The notes beneath the pieces are model-generated. The model was not told the DNA's origin. It did no database searches and worked only from the letters and a program-made list of their open reading frames with translations. The position numbers and the translations under genes are program-made. From Pedobacter xixiisoli (lineage in GTDB: Bacteria > Bacteroidota > Bacteroidia > Sphingobacteriales > Sphingobacteriaceae), in the NCBI RefSeq assembly GCF_900215335.1, contig NZ_OCMT01000004.1, forward strand, positions 62,001 through 126,000: DNA of 64,000 nucleotides. The letters are read 5' to 3'. Shown here one piece after another: positions 31,186-39,994 of the stretch (the first letter of the stretch is position 1; each line of letters starts with the position of its first letter).

Positions 31186-32202
31186 TTAACTCTCTAAAAT
31201 CTCCAGCTGAGCAATCACGTCTTCTTCCGTAATTGGGTATGGCTCGTTGTTAGCAATAGCTTGATAAACCAATTCGAAAAGTTCTCCATAATTACCTTTT
31301 GGCGATGCCACAGTTGTAATTTCTCTTCCGCCATCTGGTGTTACAATTGTCAGTTTGCCTGCATCTTCAGGTATTTCAATTCCATAACCTTCATCGGTTG
31401 GTTTCATGCCCTTTAATAATTGGCTTTCTTGAATATCACCGTGATTTTTAGAAAATGAGCCTAAAGAACCGCTTACAACAAATGCGGGAGGAATATCTGC
31501 TGCCAACATTGTAGAGGTTAAATACACATTTAATTGGTTAGCATAAGCCAAGTGAATGAAAAAATAATCATCTACCTTGCTTCCTTCTCTGTTGTTAGCG
31601 AGTACTTTATAAAACCTGTCTGGTTTACCGAATAAAGCAATAGCTTGGTCTAGCAGGTGCGGCCCTAAGTCGTAAGACAATCCACTGGCTTCAAAGCTAC
31701 TGTCCTCTTTAAAAGTTTTAACTCCAATTTCGTTTCTATACCTATCGTAACGAAAATGAACTTCAATTAATTTTCCAAGTTTTCCACTTTCTATTATTTC
31801 TTTGGTGATGTTAAATCCACTATCAAACCTTCTATTTTGATAAACCAAAGCTTTTTTGCCCACTTCTTTTGCCAACGCAAATAGCTCTTTAGCTTGCGCT
31901 ACTGTAGCTGTAAAAGGCTTTTCCACCAAAATATGCTTACCCGCTAACAAGCACCTTTTTGCATAATCGTAATGCGTATAATTTGGCGTATTGATAATAA
32001 TAAGATCGATATTTTCATCAGCAATTAACTCATCGATGGTATCATAGCTTTTTACACCAGGATAATCTTGAGCTGCTTGCTTTTTACTACGCTCTGTAAC
32101 TGCTACAAAATTAAACCCATCATTTAAATGGACAAAAGGTGCATGAAACACCTGTCCAGACATGCCATAGGCCATTAAGCCCACATTTATTTTAGAACCC
32201 AT
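31186..32202 (-). CDS. Gfo/Idh/MocA family oxidoreductase
   Basis: A 338-aa NAD(P)-dependent dehydrogenase. The N-terminal Rossmann fold has the VGLMAYGMSGQVFHAPF pattern (a GxGxxG-like loop with substitutions) and the family EKPF motif (LVEKPFTATVAQAKELF). The C-terminal alpha/beta domain contains GPHLLDQA, with the usual catalytic His. Sugar or inositol derivatives are typical substrates. No sugar-utilisation genes flank it. The first glycine-loop positions are not classical, so cofactor binding details are uncertain. Confidence 0.88.
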   Translation of the reverse strand: MGSKINVGLMAYGMSGQVFHAPFVHLNDGFNFVAVTERSKKQAAQDYPGVKSYDTIDELIADENIDLIIINTPNYTHYDYAKRCLLAGKHILVEKPFTATVAQAKELFALAKEVGKKALVYQNRRFDSGFNITKEIIESGKLGKLIEVHFRYDRYRNEIGVKTFKEDSSFEASGLSYDLGPHLLDQAIALFGKPDRFYKVLANNREGSKVDDYFFIHLAYANQLNVYLTSTMLAADIPPAFVVSGSLGSFSKNHGDIQESQLLKGMKPTDEGYGIEIPEDAGKLTIVTPDGGREITTVASPKGNYGELFELVYQAIANNEPYPITEEDVIAQLEILES

Positions 32203-32207
32203 AATTA

Positions 32208-32277
32208 CAAAGCTAAAAGACTAAAGCTAAAAGAACGAAGATTAAGGATGAAAGAGTAAAGACCAAAGCTTAAAGTG
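32208..32277. repeat. Low-complexity AAAG-rich intergenic tract
   Basis: A run of AAAGACTAAAG/AAAGAACGAAG-like units upstream of the oxidoreductase start. Similar purine-rich tracts occur near 2256-2320 and 2960-3030. No coding function is seen. Confidence 0.45.
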
Positions 32278-32315
32278 TAAGTACATAGCTTGAGTCAAAT
32301 CTGTATATTTGCAAT

Positions 32316-32660
32316 ATGAAGCCAGCAGAAATCAATATTAGATGGAAAGAGCTGCAAGAAAAACTAGCCAAAGATTTTGACTCAGACACTCCTGATTTAA
32401 AAGTGGTTTTGTTTTTAATTGGTGTACAAGAGTTAGGTAAAGGACCAGGAAAGTTCAGCAAAAGACAAAAAGAAGAGTTAATGCATATTGCTACTTGTCG
32501 TTTGTTAAGCGAAATGGGATTTTATGAATTAGAAGCGCTAGACCAAGATGGATGGCCACATTGGAAATTGGTAAAACAAATTCCAGCGTACGCAGGTCTT
32601 GAACAAGAGATGCTTCTAAAATCTCTAGCTATCACTTATTTTGCAGACATCTACGAATAA
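32316..32660 (+). CDS. Conserved hypothetical protein (114 aa)
   Basis: A soluble, helix-rich protein of 114 residues with a central LFLIGVQELGKGPGKFSKRQKEELMHIATCRLL segment and WPHWKLVKQIP near the end. I do not recognise the family. It is a single gene with its own terminator; a TATATTTG box at 32304-32311 is a possible promoter element only 5 bp from the ATG, without a clear -33 partner. Confidence 0.65.
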   Translation: MKPAEINIRWKELQEKLAKDFDSDTPDLKVVLFLIGVQELGKGPGKFSKRQKEELMHIATCRLLSEMGFYELEALDQDGWPHWKLVKQIPAYAGLEQEMLLKSLAITYFADIYE

Positions 32661-32662
32661 AA

Positions 32663-32694
32663 AAAGTCCCGATTACTGAATCGGGACTTTTCTA
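32663..32694. terminator. Bidirectional terminator
   Basis: AAAGTCCCGATT pairs with AATCGGGACTTT around a four-base loop, followed by TTCTATTT; it serves the 114-aa gene and the convergent OmpA gene. Confidence 0.88.
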
Positions 32695-32714
32695 TTTATA
32701 AAGATAATCTAAAA

Positions 32715-33395
32715 TTATCCTGCTTTTTCAGCAGCTTCTTTTTTCAATTGCTCGTTAGCTACGATTACAATCTCAACTCTACGGTTTGCCGCACGACCAG
32801 CGTCGGTAGTATTATCAGCAATAGGCTCGTTTAAACCTTTACCTTCTGTAACTAAACGCGATGCAGGTACACCTTGAGAAACTGCGTAAGTTTTAACAGC
32901 AGCAGCTCTTTTTTCTGATACTGTTTGGTTTACCGCAGCTGTACCAACATTATCAGTATGACCAATAACTTTTACGTCAGTTCCTGGATATTGATTTAAC
33001 GAAGAAGCTAAAGATTGGATGTTAGTTTTAGCTGCATCTTTCAATTCTGTTTTATTGAAGTCGAAAAGGATACCACTATCAAATCTAACGATGATACCTT
33101 CACCTTCGCGAATTACCTCTGCTCCTGGAATTGCCTGCTTAATTTCAGCCGCTTGCTTATCCATTCTTTTACCAATGAAACCACCAGCAGTACCACCAAC
33201 TGCAGCGCCAATTACAGCACCTACAGCAGTATTACCAGCCTTTTTACCAATTAGCGCACCAATTACGCCACCTGCAGCAGCACCAATACCTGCACCTTTT
33301 TGAGTATTGTTTAAGCTGTCGCAGCTTTGAAATGTCATTGCACCTACCGATAAAGCTATAGCGACAGTTGCTGTCTTAAATTTTGTAGTCATCAT
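32715..33395 (-). CDS. OmpA family lipoprotein with glycine-zipper region
   Basis: A 226-aa cell-envelope lipoprotein. The lipobox is FQSC (Cys near residue 25). A glycine-zipper stretch (about 35-75, GAGIGAAAGGVIGALIG type) precedes an OmpA-like peptidoglycan-binding domain with HTDNVG and a VSEKRAAAVKTY segment, and a closing NRRVEIVI. It anchors outer membrane to peptidoglycan. A TACCTTTG box on the minus strand (33437-33444) may be its -7 element. Double Met allows 33395 or 33392 as start. Confidence 0.92.
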   Translation of the reverse strand: MMTTKFKTATVAIALSVGAMTFQSCDSLNNTQKGAGIGAAAGGVIGALIGKKAGNTAVGAVIGAAVGGTAGGFIGKRMDKQAAEIKQAIPGAEVIREGEGIIVRFDSGILFDFNKTELKDAAKTNIQSLASSLNQYPGTDVKVIGHTDNVGTAAVNQTVSEKRAAAVKTYAVSQGVPASRLVTEGKGLNEPIADNTTDAGRAANRRVEIVIVANEQLKKEAAEKAG

Positions 33396-33436
33396 TTTCT
33401 TATTTCGTTTATTATAATGTTGTTAATTTTATATTC

Positions 33437-33444
33437 AAAGGTAA
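33437..33444 (-). promoter_or_regulatory. Candidate -7 box for the OmpA lipoprotein gene
   Basis: Reading the minus strand, TACCTTTG fits TAnnTTTG, about 42 bp before the start. No TTTG at the expected -33 distance. Confidence 0.35.
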
Positions 33445-33578
33445 TGCCAATTTTACACAACTGCATAAAATACTCTTAATACGAATAGAATCATCGCCTC
33501 AGATAAACAATCCTGTATAAAGATAGTTTTACATTTACCTCGAATTGGGCAAATAATTGACCATAATTATATACAGCC

Positions 33579-34274
33579 TTATTCCGAGAAATAGGCTTCC
33601 AGTTCCTTTAATGAATTTTCATCTGTATAAAAATCCTTTATTACCTTACCTTTTTCCAATAAGATAATTCTATCGCAAACATCCGTTACGTGATTTAAAT
33701 CGTGGCTAGAAATAAAAGTAGTTAAGCGTTGTGTTGTACTTAAATTTTTCACTAGAGCTTTGAGCCTGATTTGTGTAGTTGGATCTAAATTTGCGAATGG
33801 CTCGTCCAAAATTAGCAGTTCTGGTTTTTGCATTAGCGCCGCTGCAATTCCTACTTTATTCTGGTTTCCCTTAGAGAAATCACGAATATATTTTCCTCGG
33901 CTTAAAATCTCCCCATTGAAAAATTCTTCATACTGTTTCAAATAATCACTTACATGGGCAACACTTAAACCATGCAAACTGCCAATGAAAGTAAAATATT
34001 CTTCGGGCGTTAGGTAATCTATCAAGAAACCTTCATCTAGATAAGAAGCCGTATAATCTTTCCATTGAGAACTATTGGCTACATTTACATCTTTTGATAA
34101 AATCTCACCGCTATCTGGACGGATCAAGTCCAAAAGCATTCTAAAAAATGTTGTCTTACCTGCCCCGTTATTTCCAACTAAACCAATGGTTTCACCAGCC
34201 TTAATATTTAAATGCTGAATATCTACTACGGTACGACCAGCGTAACCTTTTATTAAATTCTTAACTTCTATCAT
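33579..34274 (-). CDS. ABC transporter ATP-binding protein
   Basis: A 231-aa nucleotide-binding subunit with Walker A GNNGAGKTT, C-loop FSKGNQNKVG (divergent LSGGQ), Walker B LLILDEPFANLD and switch His in SSHD. It partners the DUF5687 membrane protein encoded 4 bp upstream on the same strand. Substrate unknown. Confidence 0.92.
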   Translation of the reverse strand: MIEVKNLIKGYAGRTVVDIQHLNIKAGETIGLVGNNGAGKTTFFRMLLDLIRPDSGEILSKDVNVANSSQWKDYTASYLDEGFLIDYLTPEEYFTFIGSLHGLSVAHVSDYLKQYEEFFNGEILSRGKYIRDFSKGNQNKVGIAAALMQKPELLILDEPFANLDPTTQIRLKALVKNLSTTQRLTTFISSHDLNHVTDVCDRIILLEKGKVIKDFYTDENSLKELEAYFSE

Positions 34275-34278
34275 ATTG

Positions 34279-35751
34279 TTATTCTCTAAAGCCTTCGGCT
34301 ATTTTATAACGTTGTTTCTCAAATTTTCTAACAATAACCCCTACCCAATAATTACGCAAGAGTAAGCCTATTAAACCTAACAAAGCCAACATCGCCAAAC
34401 CCAAATAAGGCTTATTAAATATTCCAAAAGGGATGTAAATAATTAAGGGAACCAGCAAAAGAGGTAAGCCCAACAGCCATTGCGAAGCGCCAACTCCTTG
34501 CCAGTTGAAACTTGCACTGCTAGTAATATCTAATCTTTTGTAATTAAAGTTGGCGAAATAAAGCACCACTACTGTACCCACACCAATGTTGTACAGGTAA
34601 GCTGCCAAATGCAATAACAGCAGTTTGTAGCTCATGAAACCATAAAAGCCAGAAAGCGCTGTAATAAGTGTACTGCTAATGGTAAACAACAAAAATTTAG
34701 CTTTGATAAAATCTCTATAATTGATTTTATTGACCAACAATCCGTCGAAATGCGCACTTTGCCAAGCATACATAAACTGTCCGTAAACTGAGATATTTAT
34801 ACCTGTCATGAAGATGGCTGCGAATAGCATTTTCCCAAACTCATCGTTATCAATTAAAGGCATACGGTAGAAAAAGAAGCCATAGCACAAAAACAAAAAG
34901 CCCATAATTACCGAACTTCTAGAACGTTTGTGCCGCAAAATCAATTTTAATTCTAGCGCTGCCAATTCTCCTGCTCTACCAAAATTATTCAGGAAAGGAT
35001 AATCTGTACTTACTTTTTTATCGTCTTTTGTACTTAATTCTTCGGTATACAAATTAGCTGTTAAAAACTTAGCATTGATATAGAAGACCGCAAATGCAGC
35101 CAATGGGAATATCAAAGCCAAAAAAGGCCATTTTGCTATGTTTTGAAAAACTAGATTAGAGAAATCTCTGATGGAGATAAATCCGTAATAATCTGAAGCC
35201 GCCAAGCCTAAAACCACCAAAATGCCGACTGCAAAGATCAATACATTGTTAATGGCTCTGCGTTTGATATACAGCACCAAGAAATTATTGAAAACAATAA
35301 GCCCCAATATAGATACCATATAGGCCAATACTGCTACAGCACCACCTGAAGCACTGATATTGATAAAAATAAATGGAAAGAAAATAAAAAACGGCAGAAT
35401 ATTAAAGAACGAAAACAGCGACTTTAAATTCAGGAAGTTTACAATGGTTCTTCTAAATATATTTAAATGAAGATAAGGTACAATACTTAATGTTGGCAAA
35501 TCCTGCATTTGTATTCTCACCGCTAAATCAAGCAGGAAATAATACAATATCAAGCCATTAAAAACTATGGTGGGATTAATGCCTGGCATAATTTTTTCGA
35601 TGATAGAAGTCATCCAAAAGCCTATACCAATAGCTACTACTAAAAAGTACAGCATAAAAAAGCCCAGTACAATTTGGGCAGCAATACTTCCTGCCTTGTT
35701 TCTACTTCGCCAAAAAGATTTCCACTGATGCGATAAAAAAGTTGTTAGCAT
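34279..35751 (-). CDS. DUF5687 family ABC transporter membrane protein
   Basis: A 490-aa polytopic membrane protein with about ten hydrophobic helices. The N-terminus MLTTFLSHQWKSFWRSRNK and the overall length match DUF5687 membrane subunits known in Bacteroidota, always paired with an ATPase. The gene is tightly spaced between rarA (stop two bases upstream of its start) and the ATPase (4 bp), so all three are one transcript. Function of this transporter family is not known. Confidence 0.75.
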   Translation of the reverse strand: MLTTFLSHQWKSFWRSRNKAGSIAAQIVLGFFMLYFLVVAIGIGFWMTSIIEKIMPGINPTIVFNGLILYYFLLDLAVRIQMQDLPTLSIVPYLHLNIFRRTIVNFLNLKSLFSFFNILPFFIFFPFIFINISASGGAVAVLAYMVSILGLIVFNNFLVLYIKRRAINNVLIFAVGILVVLGLAASDYYGFISIRDFSNLVFQNIAKWPFLALIFPLAAFAVFYINAKFLTANLYTEELSTKDDKKVSTDYPFLNNFGRAGELAALELKLILRHKRSRSSVIMGFLFLCYGFFFYRMPLIDNDEFGKMLFAAIFMTGINISVYGQFMYAWQSAHFDGLLVNKINYRDFIKAKFLLFTISSTLITALSGFYGFMSYKLLLLHLAAYLYNIGVGTVVVLYFANFNYKRLDITSSASFNWQGVGASQWLLGLPLLLVPLIIYIPFGIFNKPYLGLAMLALLGLIGLLLRNYWVGVIVRKFEKQRYKIAEGFRE

Positions 35752-35752
35752 A

Positions 35753-37033
35753 TTAATAATTGTATTTGTCTTTCCAATTTTGTTTCAGTTTCTCTCTTAA
35801 TTTTTCTTCTGCTGGATTTTTACCAGGGTCGTATAGTTTGGTACCCCTTAGCTTTTCTGGCAAATACTCTTGTTCTTCGAAGTTACCATCGTAAGCATGT
35901 GAGTATTTATAATCTGCGCCATAGCCAATGTTCTTCATCAACTTTGTTGGCGCATTACGTAAATGCAATGGCACAGGCAAATCTCCTGTTTCTTTAACCA
36001 AAGCTTGCGCATGATTGATTGCCATATACGAAGCGTTACTCTTTACCGATGAAGCCATGTAGGTTACACATTGCGACAAAATAATTCGGCTTTCGGGAAA
36101 ACCGATCACATTTACTGCTTGGAAACAATTGTTAGCTAATAGCAATGCATTTGGATTGGCATTTCCGATATCTTCTGAAGCCAGAATCAACAATCTACGA
36201 GCGATAAACAATGGGTCCTCACCGCCTTCGATCATTCTTGCTAGCCAATATACTGCACCATTTGGGTCGCTACCGCGGATGGACTTAATAAAAGCTGAAA
36301 TGATATCATAATGTTGCTCGCCTGCCTTATCGTATAGTGCTAAGTTCTGTTGAGCATGAGCGAGTACATTCTCATTTGTCAACTCAATTTTGTCACCACC
36401 AATGCCGTTGATAGCAATTTCTAAAACATTAAGCAACTTTCTGGCATCGCCACCACTTAAGCGGATTAAAGCTTCATGTTCCTTAATCTTTATTTTCTTC
36501 TTCGATAAAATTTCGTCTTTGGCAATAGCTGAATTCAGTAAACCAACCAATTCTTCTTCGGTTAGGTTCTGAAGAATGTAGACTTGGCATCGAGATAGCA
36601 AAGCTGATATGACTTCGAAACTCGGATTTTCTGTAGTTGCACCAATTAAAGTGACCAAACCACGTTCTACTGCACCCAACAAACTATCCTGCTGAGATTT
36701 GCTGAAACGATGAATCTCGTCGATAAAAAGCACAGGCATTCCCATAAAACTGCCTTTCATTGCCGCAGCTTTATCGATTACTTCCCGCACATCCTTTACA
36801 CCCGAGTTAATGGCGCTCAATGCAAAAAAAGGTCGGTCTAAGTTTTGAGAAATAATGGTTGCTAAGGTAGTTTTTCCCACTCCTGGTGGGCCCCAGAAAA
36901 TCATGGATGGAATGCGACCGCTTTCTATAGCTTTTCGCAACACCGCACCTTCACCCACCAAATGCTTCTGCCCTACGTATTCATCAAGGCTTTGTGGGCG
37001 TAATCTCTCGGCTAACGGTGGAAGGTTTTGCAT
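35753..37033 (-). CDS. rarA: Replication-associated recombination protein A (RarA/MgsA)
   Basis: A 426-aa AAA+ ATPase acting at stalled replication forks. Walker A WGPPGVGKTT, Walker B VLFIDEIHRFSKSQQD, sensor 1 GATTENPSFEV and an arginine finger in LLSRCQVY are visible, and the C-terminal tetramerisation region (RLLILASEDIGNANPNAL) is full length. It resembles clamp-loader subunits. It is the first gene of the run with the DUF5687 ABC pair, an odd partner set. Confidence 0.94.
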   Translation of the reverse strand: MQNLPPLAERLRPQSLDEYVGQKHLVGEGAVLRKAIESGRIPSMIFWGPPGVGKTTLATIISQNLDRPFFALSAINSGVKDVREVIDKAAAMKGSFMGMPVLFIDEIHRFSKSQQDSLLGAVERGLVTLIGATTENPSFEVISALLSRCQVYILQNLTEEELVGLLNSAIAKDEILSKKKIKIKEHEALIRLSGGDARKLLNVLEIAINGIGGDKIELTNENVLAHAQQNLALYDKAGEQHYDIISAFIKSIRGSDPNGAVYWLARMIEGGEDPLFIARRLLILASEDIGNANPNALLLANNCFQAVNVIGFPESRIILSQCVTYMASSVKSNASYMAINHAQALVKETGDLPVPLHLRNAPTKLMKNIGYGADYKYSHAYDGNFEEQEYLPEKLRGTKLYDPGKNPAEEKLREKLKQNWKDKYNY

Positions 37034-37104
37034 TTTTTAAAGGTAAGAAATTTAGCTACAAACTTTAAAAAGTTATATAAACTATACCTAGTACAAAACT
37101 TTGT

Positions 37105-37220
37105 CGTCATTTCGAACGCAGAGAGAATTGAAAATCAACGCAGTTAAATCTAGCAAAATGTATTGCTATGTACTTATTTAGCTCTCGTTAGATTTCTCCT
37201 CGTACCTCGTCGAAATGACG
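37105..37220. repeat. Inverted repeat, CGTCATTTCGAA family, copy 5 (enlarged)
   Basis: The outer arms CGTCATTTCGAACGC and CGTCGAAATGACG are intact but the left inner arm carries an extra AATTGAAAATCAACGCAGTTAA-type segment, so this copy is 116 bp instead of about 80. It lies 3' of rhlE. Confidence 0.75.
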
Positions 37221-37230
37221 AAAATAGGAA

Positions 37231-37257
37231 CGTCATTGCGAGGAACGAAGCAATCTC
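37231..37257. repeat. Orphan arm of the CGTCATTGCGAGG family
   Basis: CGTCATTGCGAGGAACGAAG followed by CAATCTC is one arm of the palindrome at 31035-31100, with no complementary arm nearby. Confidence 0.7.
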
Positions 37258-37284
37258 AAAGCGTCAAATTCTAAGCAATAAAAG

Positions 37285-38520
37285 TTACTCCGTTTTTGCG
37301 GGAGCAGCCCCCTGTGGCTTCGGCTTCTTCTTAAAAAATTTCTTCTTCTTTTTGAAAGGTTTCTTTTCTCCAGCTGGTTCATCTTTTGGCGCTTCACCTA
37401 GATGTTCTGGCAAAGGCATTCTCTCTATTTGACGTTCGATTAGCTTCTCGATATTAGCCAAACGACGTTTATCTTTTCCATTAACCAAGGTTATAGCTGT
37501 ACCTGTAGTTGCAGCTCTAGCAGTACGACCAATTCTATGAATATAATCTTCTGGGTCTTGTGGTGCATCAAAATTTATTACCAAATCAATTCCAGTTACG
37601 TCAATACCACGGCTTAAAACATCGGTACCGATTAAAACATTTAGTTTATCATTCTTAAAATCAAGCATGATACCTTCACGCTCCTTTTGTTCTAAATCGC
37701 TATGAAACGCCGCGGCTTTTAAACCTAGTTTTTTAAACACTTTACCTAGCTCTTTAACCTTTTCTTTACGACCAGCAAAGACAATGATGCGGTTGTAAGT
37801 GGCAGATTTTAGCATCTCGGTAAGCAAAGGTACTTTTTGGTCGTCGTGTATCAAATAAACCTGTTGATTGATACCTTCTGCTGGCTTTGAAATTGCCAAA
37901 CTAATTTGTTCTGGTTCGTTTAACAAAGTAGCTGCCAGCTTACGAATTTTTGGAGGCATGGTTGCCGAAAACATTACCGTTTGCCTGTTTTTTGGTAGAT
38001 AACCCACAATTTTCATGATGTCATCATAAAAGCCCATGTCCAGCATACGGTCAGCTTCATCTAATACCAAATGTTCTAGCTGATCCATTTTTAAAACGCC
38101 AGAAGCCAAGTGAGAAATCAATCTGCCTGGGGTAGCTATAATGATATCTACACCTTCACGCATCGAACGTTTTTGCTGCTCGTACGCCACACCATCACCA
38201 CCCCCAAAAACAGTTAAAGAACTGATGTTAGTGAAGTATGAAAGAGCTTCTACTTGTAAATCTATTTGTTGCGCCAGCTCACGCGTCGGCGTTAAAATCA
38301 GCACGTTATTGTGGCGCTCATGTTTGCCAGTCAGCATATTCATGATAGGCAGTAAAAAGGCTCCAGTTTTACCTGTGCCAGTTTGAGCGCAGGCAATTAA
38401 GTCTTTTTTCGCTGTAATTATAGGGATAGCTTGTTGCTGTATAGGAGTAGCATTTTTGAAGCCCATTGCTAGCAGGCCTTCTAAAAGCTCCGCATTAAAT
38501 CCAAATTCTTTAAAATCCAA
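37285..38520 (-). CDS. rhlE: DEAD-box RNA helicase, RhlE type
   Basis: A 411-aa RNA helicase with the Q motif (GFKNATPIQQQAIP), motif I AQTGTGKT, motif II DEAD (VLDEADRMLD), motif III SAT, and the second-domain HRIGRTAR. Its C-terminus is a Lys/Pro-rich tail (KKPFKKKKKFFKKKPK) that likely binds RNA. It remodels RNA, including in ribosome assembly. It is a single gene with hairpin repeats downstream. Confidence 0.9.
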   Translation of the reverse strand: MDFKEFGFNAELLEGLLAMGFKNATPIQQQAIPIITAKKDLIACAQTGTGKTGAFLLPIMNMLTGKHERHNNVLILTPTRELAQQIDLQVEALSYFTNISSLTVFGGGDGVAYEQQKRSMREGVDIIIATPGRLISHLASGVLKMDQLEHLVLDEADRMLDMGFYDDIMKIVGYLPKNRQTVMFSATMPPKIRKLAATLLNEPEQISLAISKPAEGINQQVYLIHDDQKVPLLTEMLKSATYNRIIVFAGRKEKVKELGKVFKKLGLKAAAFHSDLEQKEREGIMLDFKNDKLNVLIGTDVLSRGIDVTGIDLVINFDAPQDPEDYIHRIGRTARAATTGTAITLVNGKDKRRLANIEKLIERQIERMPLPEHLGEAPKDEPAGEKKPFKKKKKFFKKKPKPQGAAPAKTE

Positions 38521-38967
38521 TTGATATTTTTAATAATAGTATAAAAGTACCTTAAATTGGAGCCAAAAACAAATTGAGCTATGCAGTATAGTGAACTTTA
38601 TGAATCTTCATCTGCAAAATAATTAGAGGATTGAGAAAGTTTGTGTAGGAATTTTTTCTTTGTTTCTAAGGATTACATTTTTAGCTCGCCGCCGCTGGGC
38701 TCTTACTTTTTTCATTTTCCTATTTCGTCTTCATAGGTATTCAAGCTTTTCGCTACGCTCAGGTTTGACCGCAAAAAGTAACAAAAACTCTCGGTTGCTT
38801 ATTTTTCTTTTAAAGAAAGTGGTTTGGCTAATTGGTACTATCCAAAAAATAAGAGACCGAAAATGAGGTATACGGTTGATGGAATGGCTATCGCTCACTA
38901 AGTTTATTGTGCAGTTTTAAGTTAAATAAACCTGATGGCAGCGAATATCCTTTTTGTAGCAAGTCAT

Positions 38968-39052
38968 TAAACTTCGTAAGTTTTTAAACGGCGAAGCCGT
39001 CAACTTTACCATTAAAAGAAAATAACTGATAATAGTTAAACTTACGAAGTTT
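38968..39052. repeat. Inverted repeat, ACTTACGAAGTTTTTAAACGGCGAAGCC family, copy 2
   Basis: The arms AAACTTCGTAAGTTTTTAAA and GTTAAACTTACGAAGTTT match copy 1 at 25038-25109, including the GGCGAAGCC segment near the left arm. Here the copy lies in a divergent region. Confidence 0.75.
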
Positions 39053-39258
39053 CTAATAGCATTTACACTCACAAAAAGATAGGAGCGTACAGCAGGACTA
39101 TCGTCTGCAATGAAATACTAACACACATTTTCAAATTTAAGTACTTAAACTTCAAGTGCAAACGTTGCCGAAACACCACTTTAACTTAGAACGTTTCTAA
39201 ATTGACGTTTTGTCGTTTTTTTGTAAGTTTTATTCCTAATATGTCTTCATATTTTAAA

Positions 39259-39266
39259 TAGATTTG
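39259..39266 (+). promoter_or_regulatory. Candidate -7 box for sdhCAB
   Basis: TAGATTTG, a TAnnTTTG match, lies 29 bp before the sdhC ATG; an exact -33 TTTG is not found at the usual distance. Confidence 0.4.
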
Positions 39267-39294
39267 CACACTAGTAATATAAATAAACAATCTA

Positions 39295-39963
39295 ATGAGT
39301 AGTTTAAGTAAAGCTTTTACGTCGTCTATAGGTAGAAAGTTTGTAATGGGGCTAACGGGTCTGTTCTTGATTTCGTTCCTCCTTATCCACGTATCTATAA
39401 ATGCGCTAATTTTTTTAAATGACAGTGGAGAAACCTTCAATGTAGCGGCCGACTTCATGGGACACAACATTGTAATCCGTATCATGGAAGTTGGATTATT
39501 CGCAGGAATTATCCTTCACATTGTTCAAGCGATTATGCTTACGGCACAAAACAATGCAGCGAGACCAGAAAAATATGCCTATAACAAGGCATCTGCTAAT
39601 AGCAAATGGTACTCTCGCAGTATGGGTTTATTGGGCACATTAATTTTAATGTTCTTGGTTTTACACCTTTACCATTTCTGGTGGCCAACAAAAGTGGCTG
39701 TTTACACACACCAAGAGCATAACACTTTCCAAAACATTGTGATGATTTTCCAAGAGCTTTGGGTAGTAGTTGTTTACGTTTTAGGTGTAATATCTTTAGG
39801 ATACCACTTATTACACGGTTTTCAATCGTCTTTTCAAACAATGGGCTGGAACCACAAAAAATGGACGCCAGTTGTAAAAACTGTAGGTGTATGGTTCTCG
39901 ATTATCGTACCGATCATTTTTGCATTAATGCCAATTTCCATCTATTTAGGTTGGATAGGCTAA
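39295..39963 (+). CDS. sdhC: Succinate dehydrogenase cytochrome b subunit
   Basis: A 222-aa five-helix di-haem cytochrome b (b558-type) that anchors the complex and passes electrons to quinone. Histidines within the helices (LIHVS, MGHNI, ILHIVQ, LHLYHF, GYHLLHGF) are candidate haem ligands. Its single-polypeptide membrane anchor is typical of B-type succinate dehydrogenases in Bacteroidota. First gene of sdhCAB, 31 bp before sdhA. Confidence 0.93.
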   Translation: MSSLSKAFTSSIGRKFVMGLTGLFLISFLLIHVSINALIFLNDSGETFNVAADFMGHNIVIRIMEVGLFAGIILHIVQAIMLTAQNNAARPEKYAYNKASANSKWYSRSMGLLGTLILMFLVLHLYHFWWPTKVAVYTHQEHNTFQNIVMIFQELWVVVVYVLGVISLGYHLLHGFQSSFQTMGWNHKKWTPVVKTVGVWFSIIVPIIFALMPISIYLGWIG

Positions 39964-39994
39964 ACCGAAACGTTTAATTAAAAGGATTAAGTAA

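Larger units (their letters stand above)
38521..39294. other. Long gene-free divergent region between rhlE and sdhC
   Basis: This 774-bp region contains an inverted pair TTACTTTTT/AAAAAGTAA (38703-38711 and 38773-38781), the repeat at 38968-39052, and an AT-rich sdh promoter segment. A 68-codon frame at 38660-38866 overlaps the repeat material and has no start or codon character of a gene. Confidence 0.6.

Noticed and set aside
37163..37432. 89-codon plus-strand frame
   Set aside because: It is antisense to rhlE and a repeat; the composition is that of a reverse-complement shadow.
38660..38866. 68-codon frame in the rhlE-sdhC gap
   Set aside because: It lies over repeat-like DNA and is rich in Leu/Arg/Ser by chance; no signal or homology.
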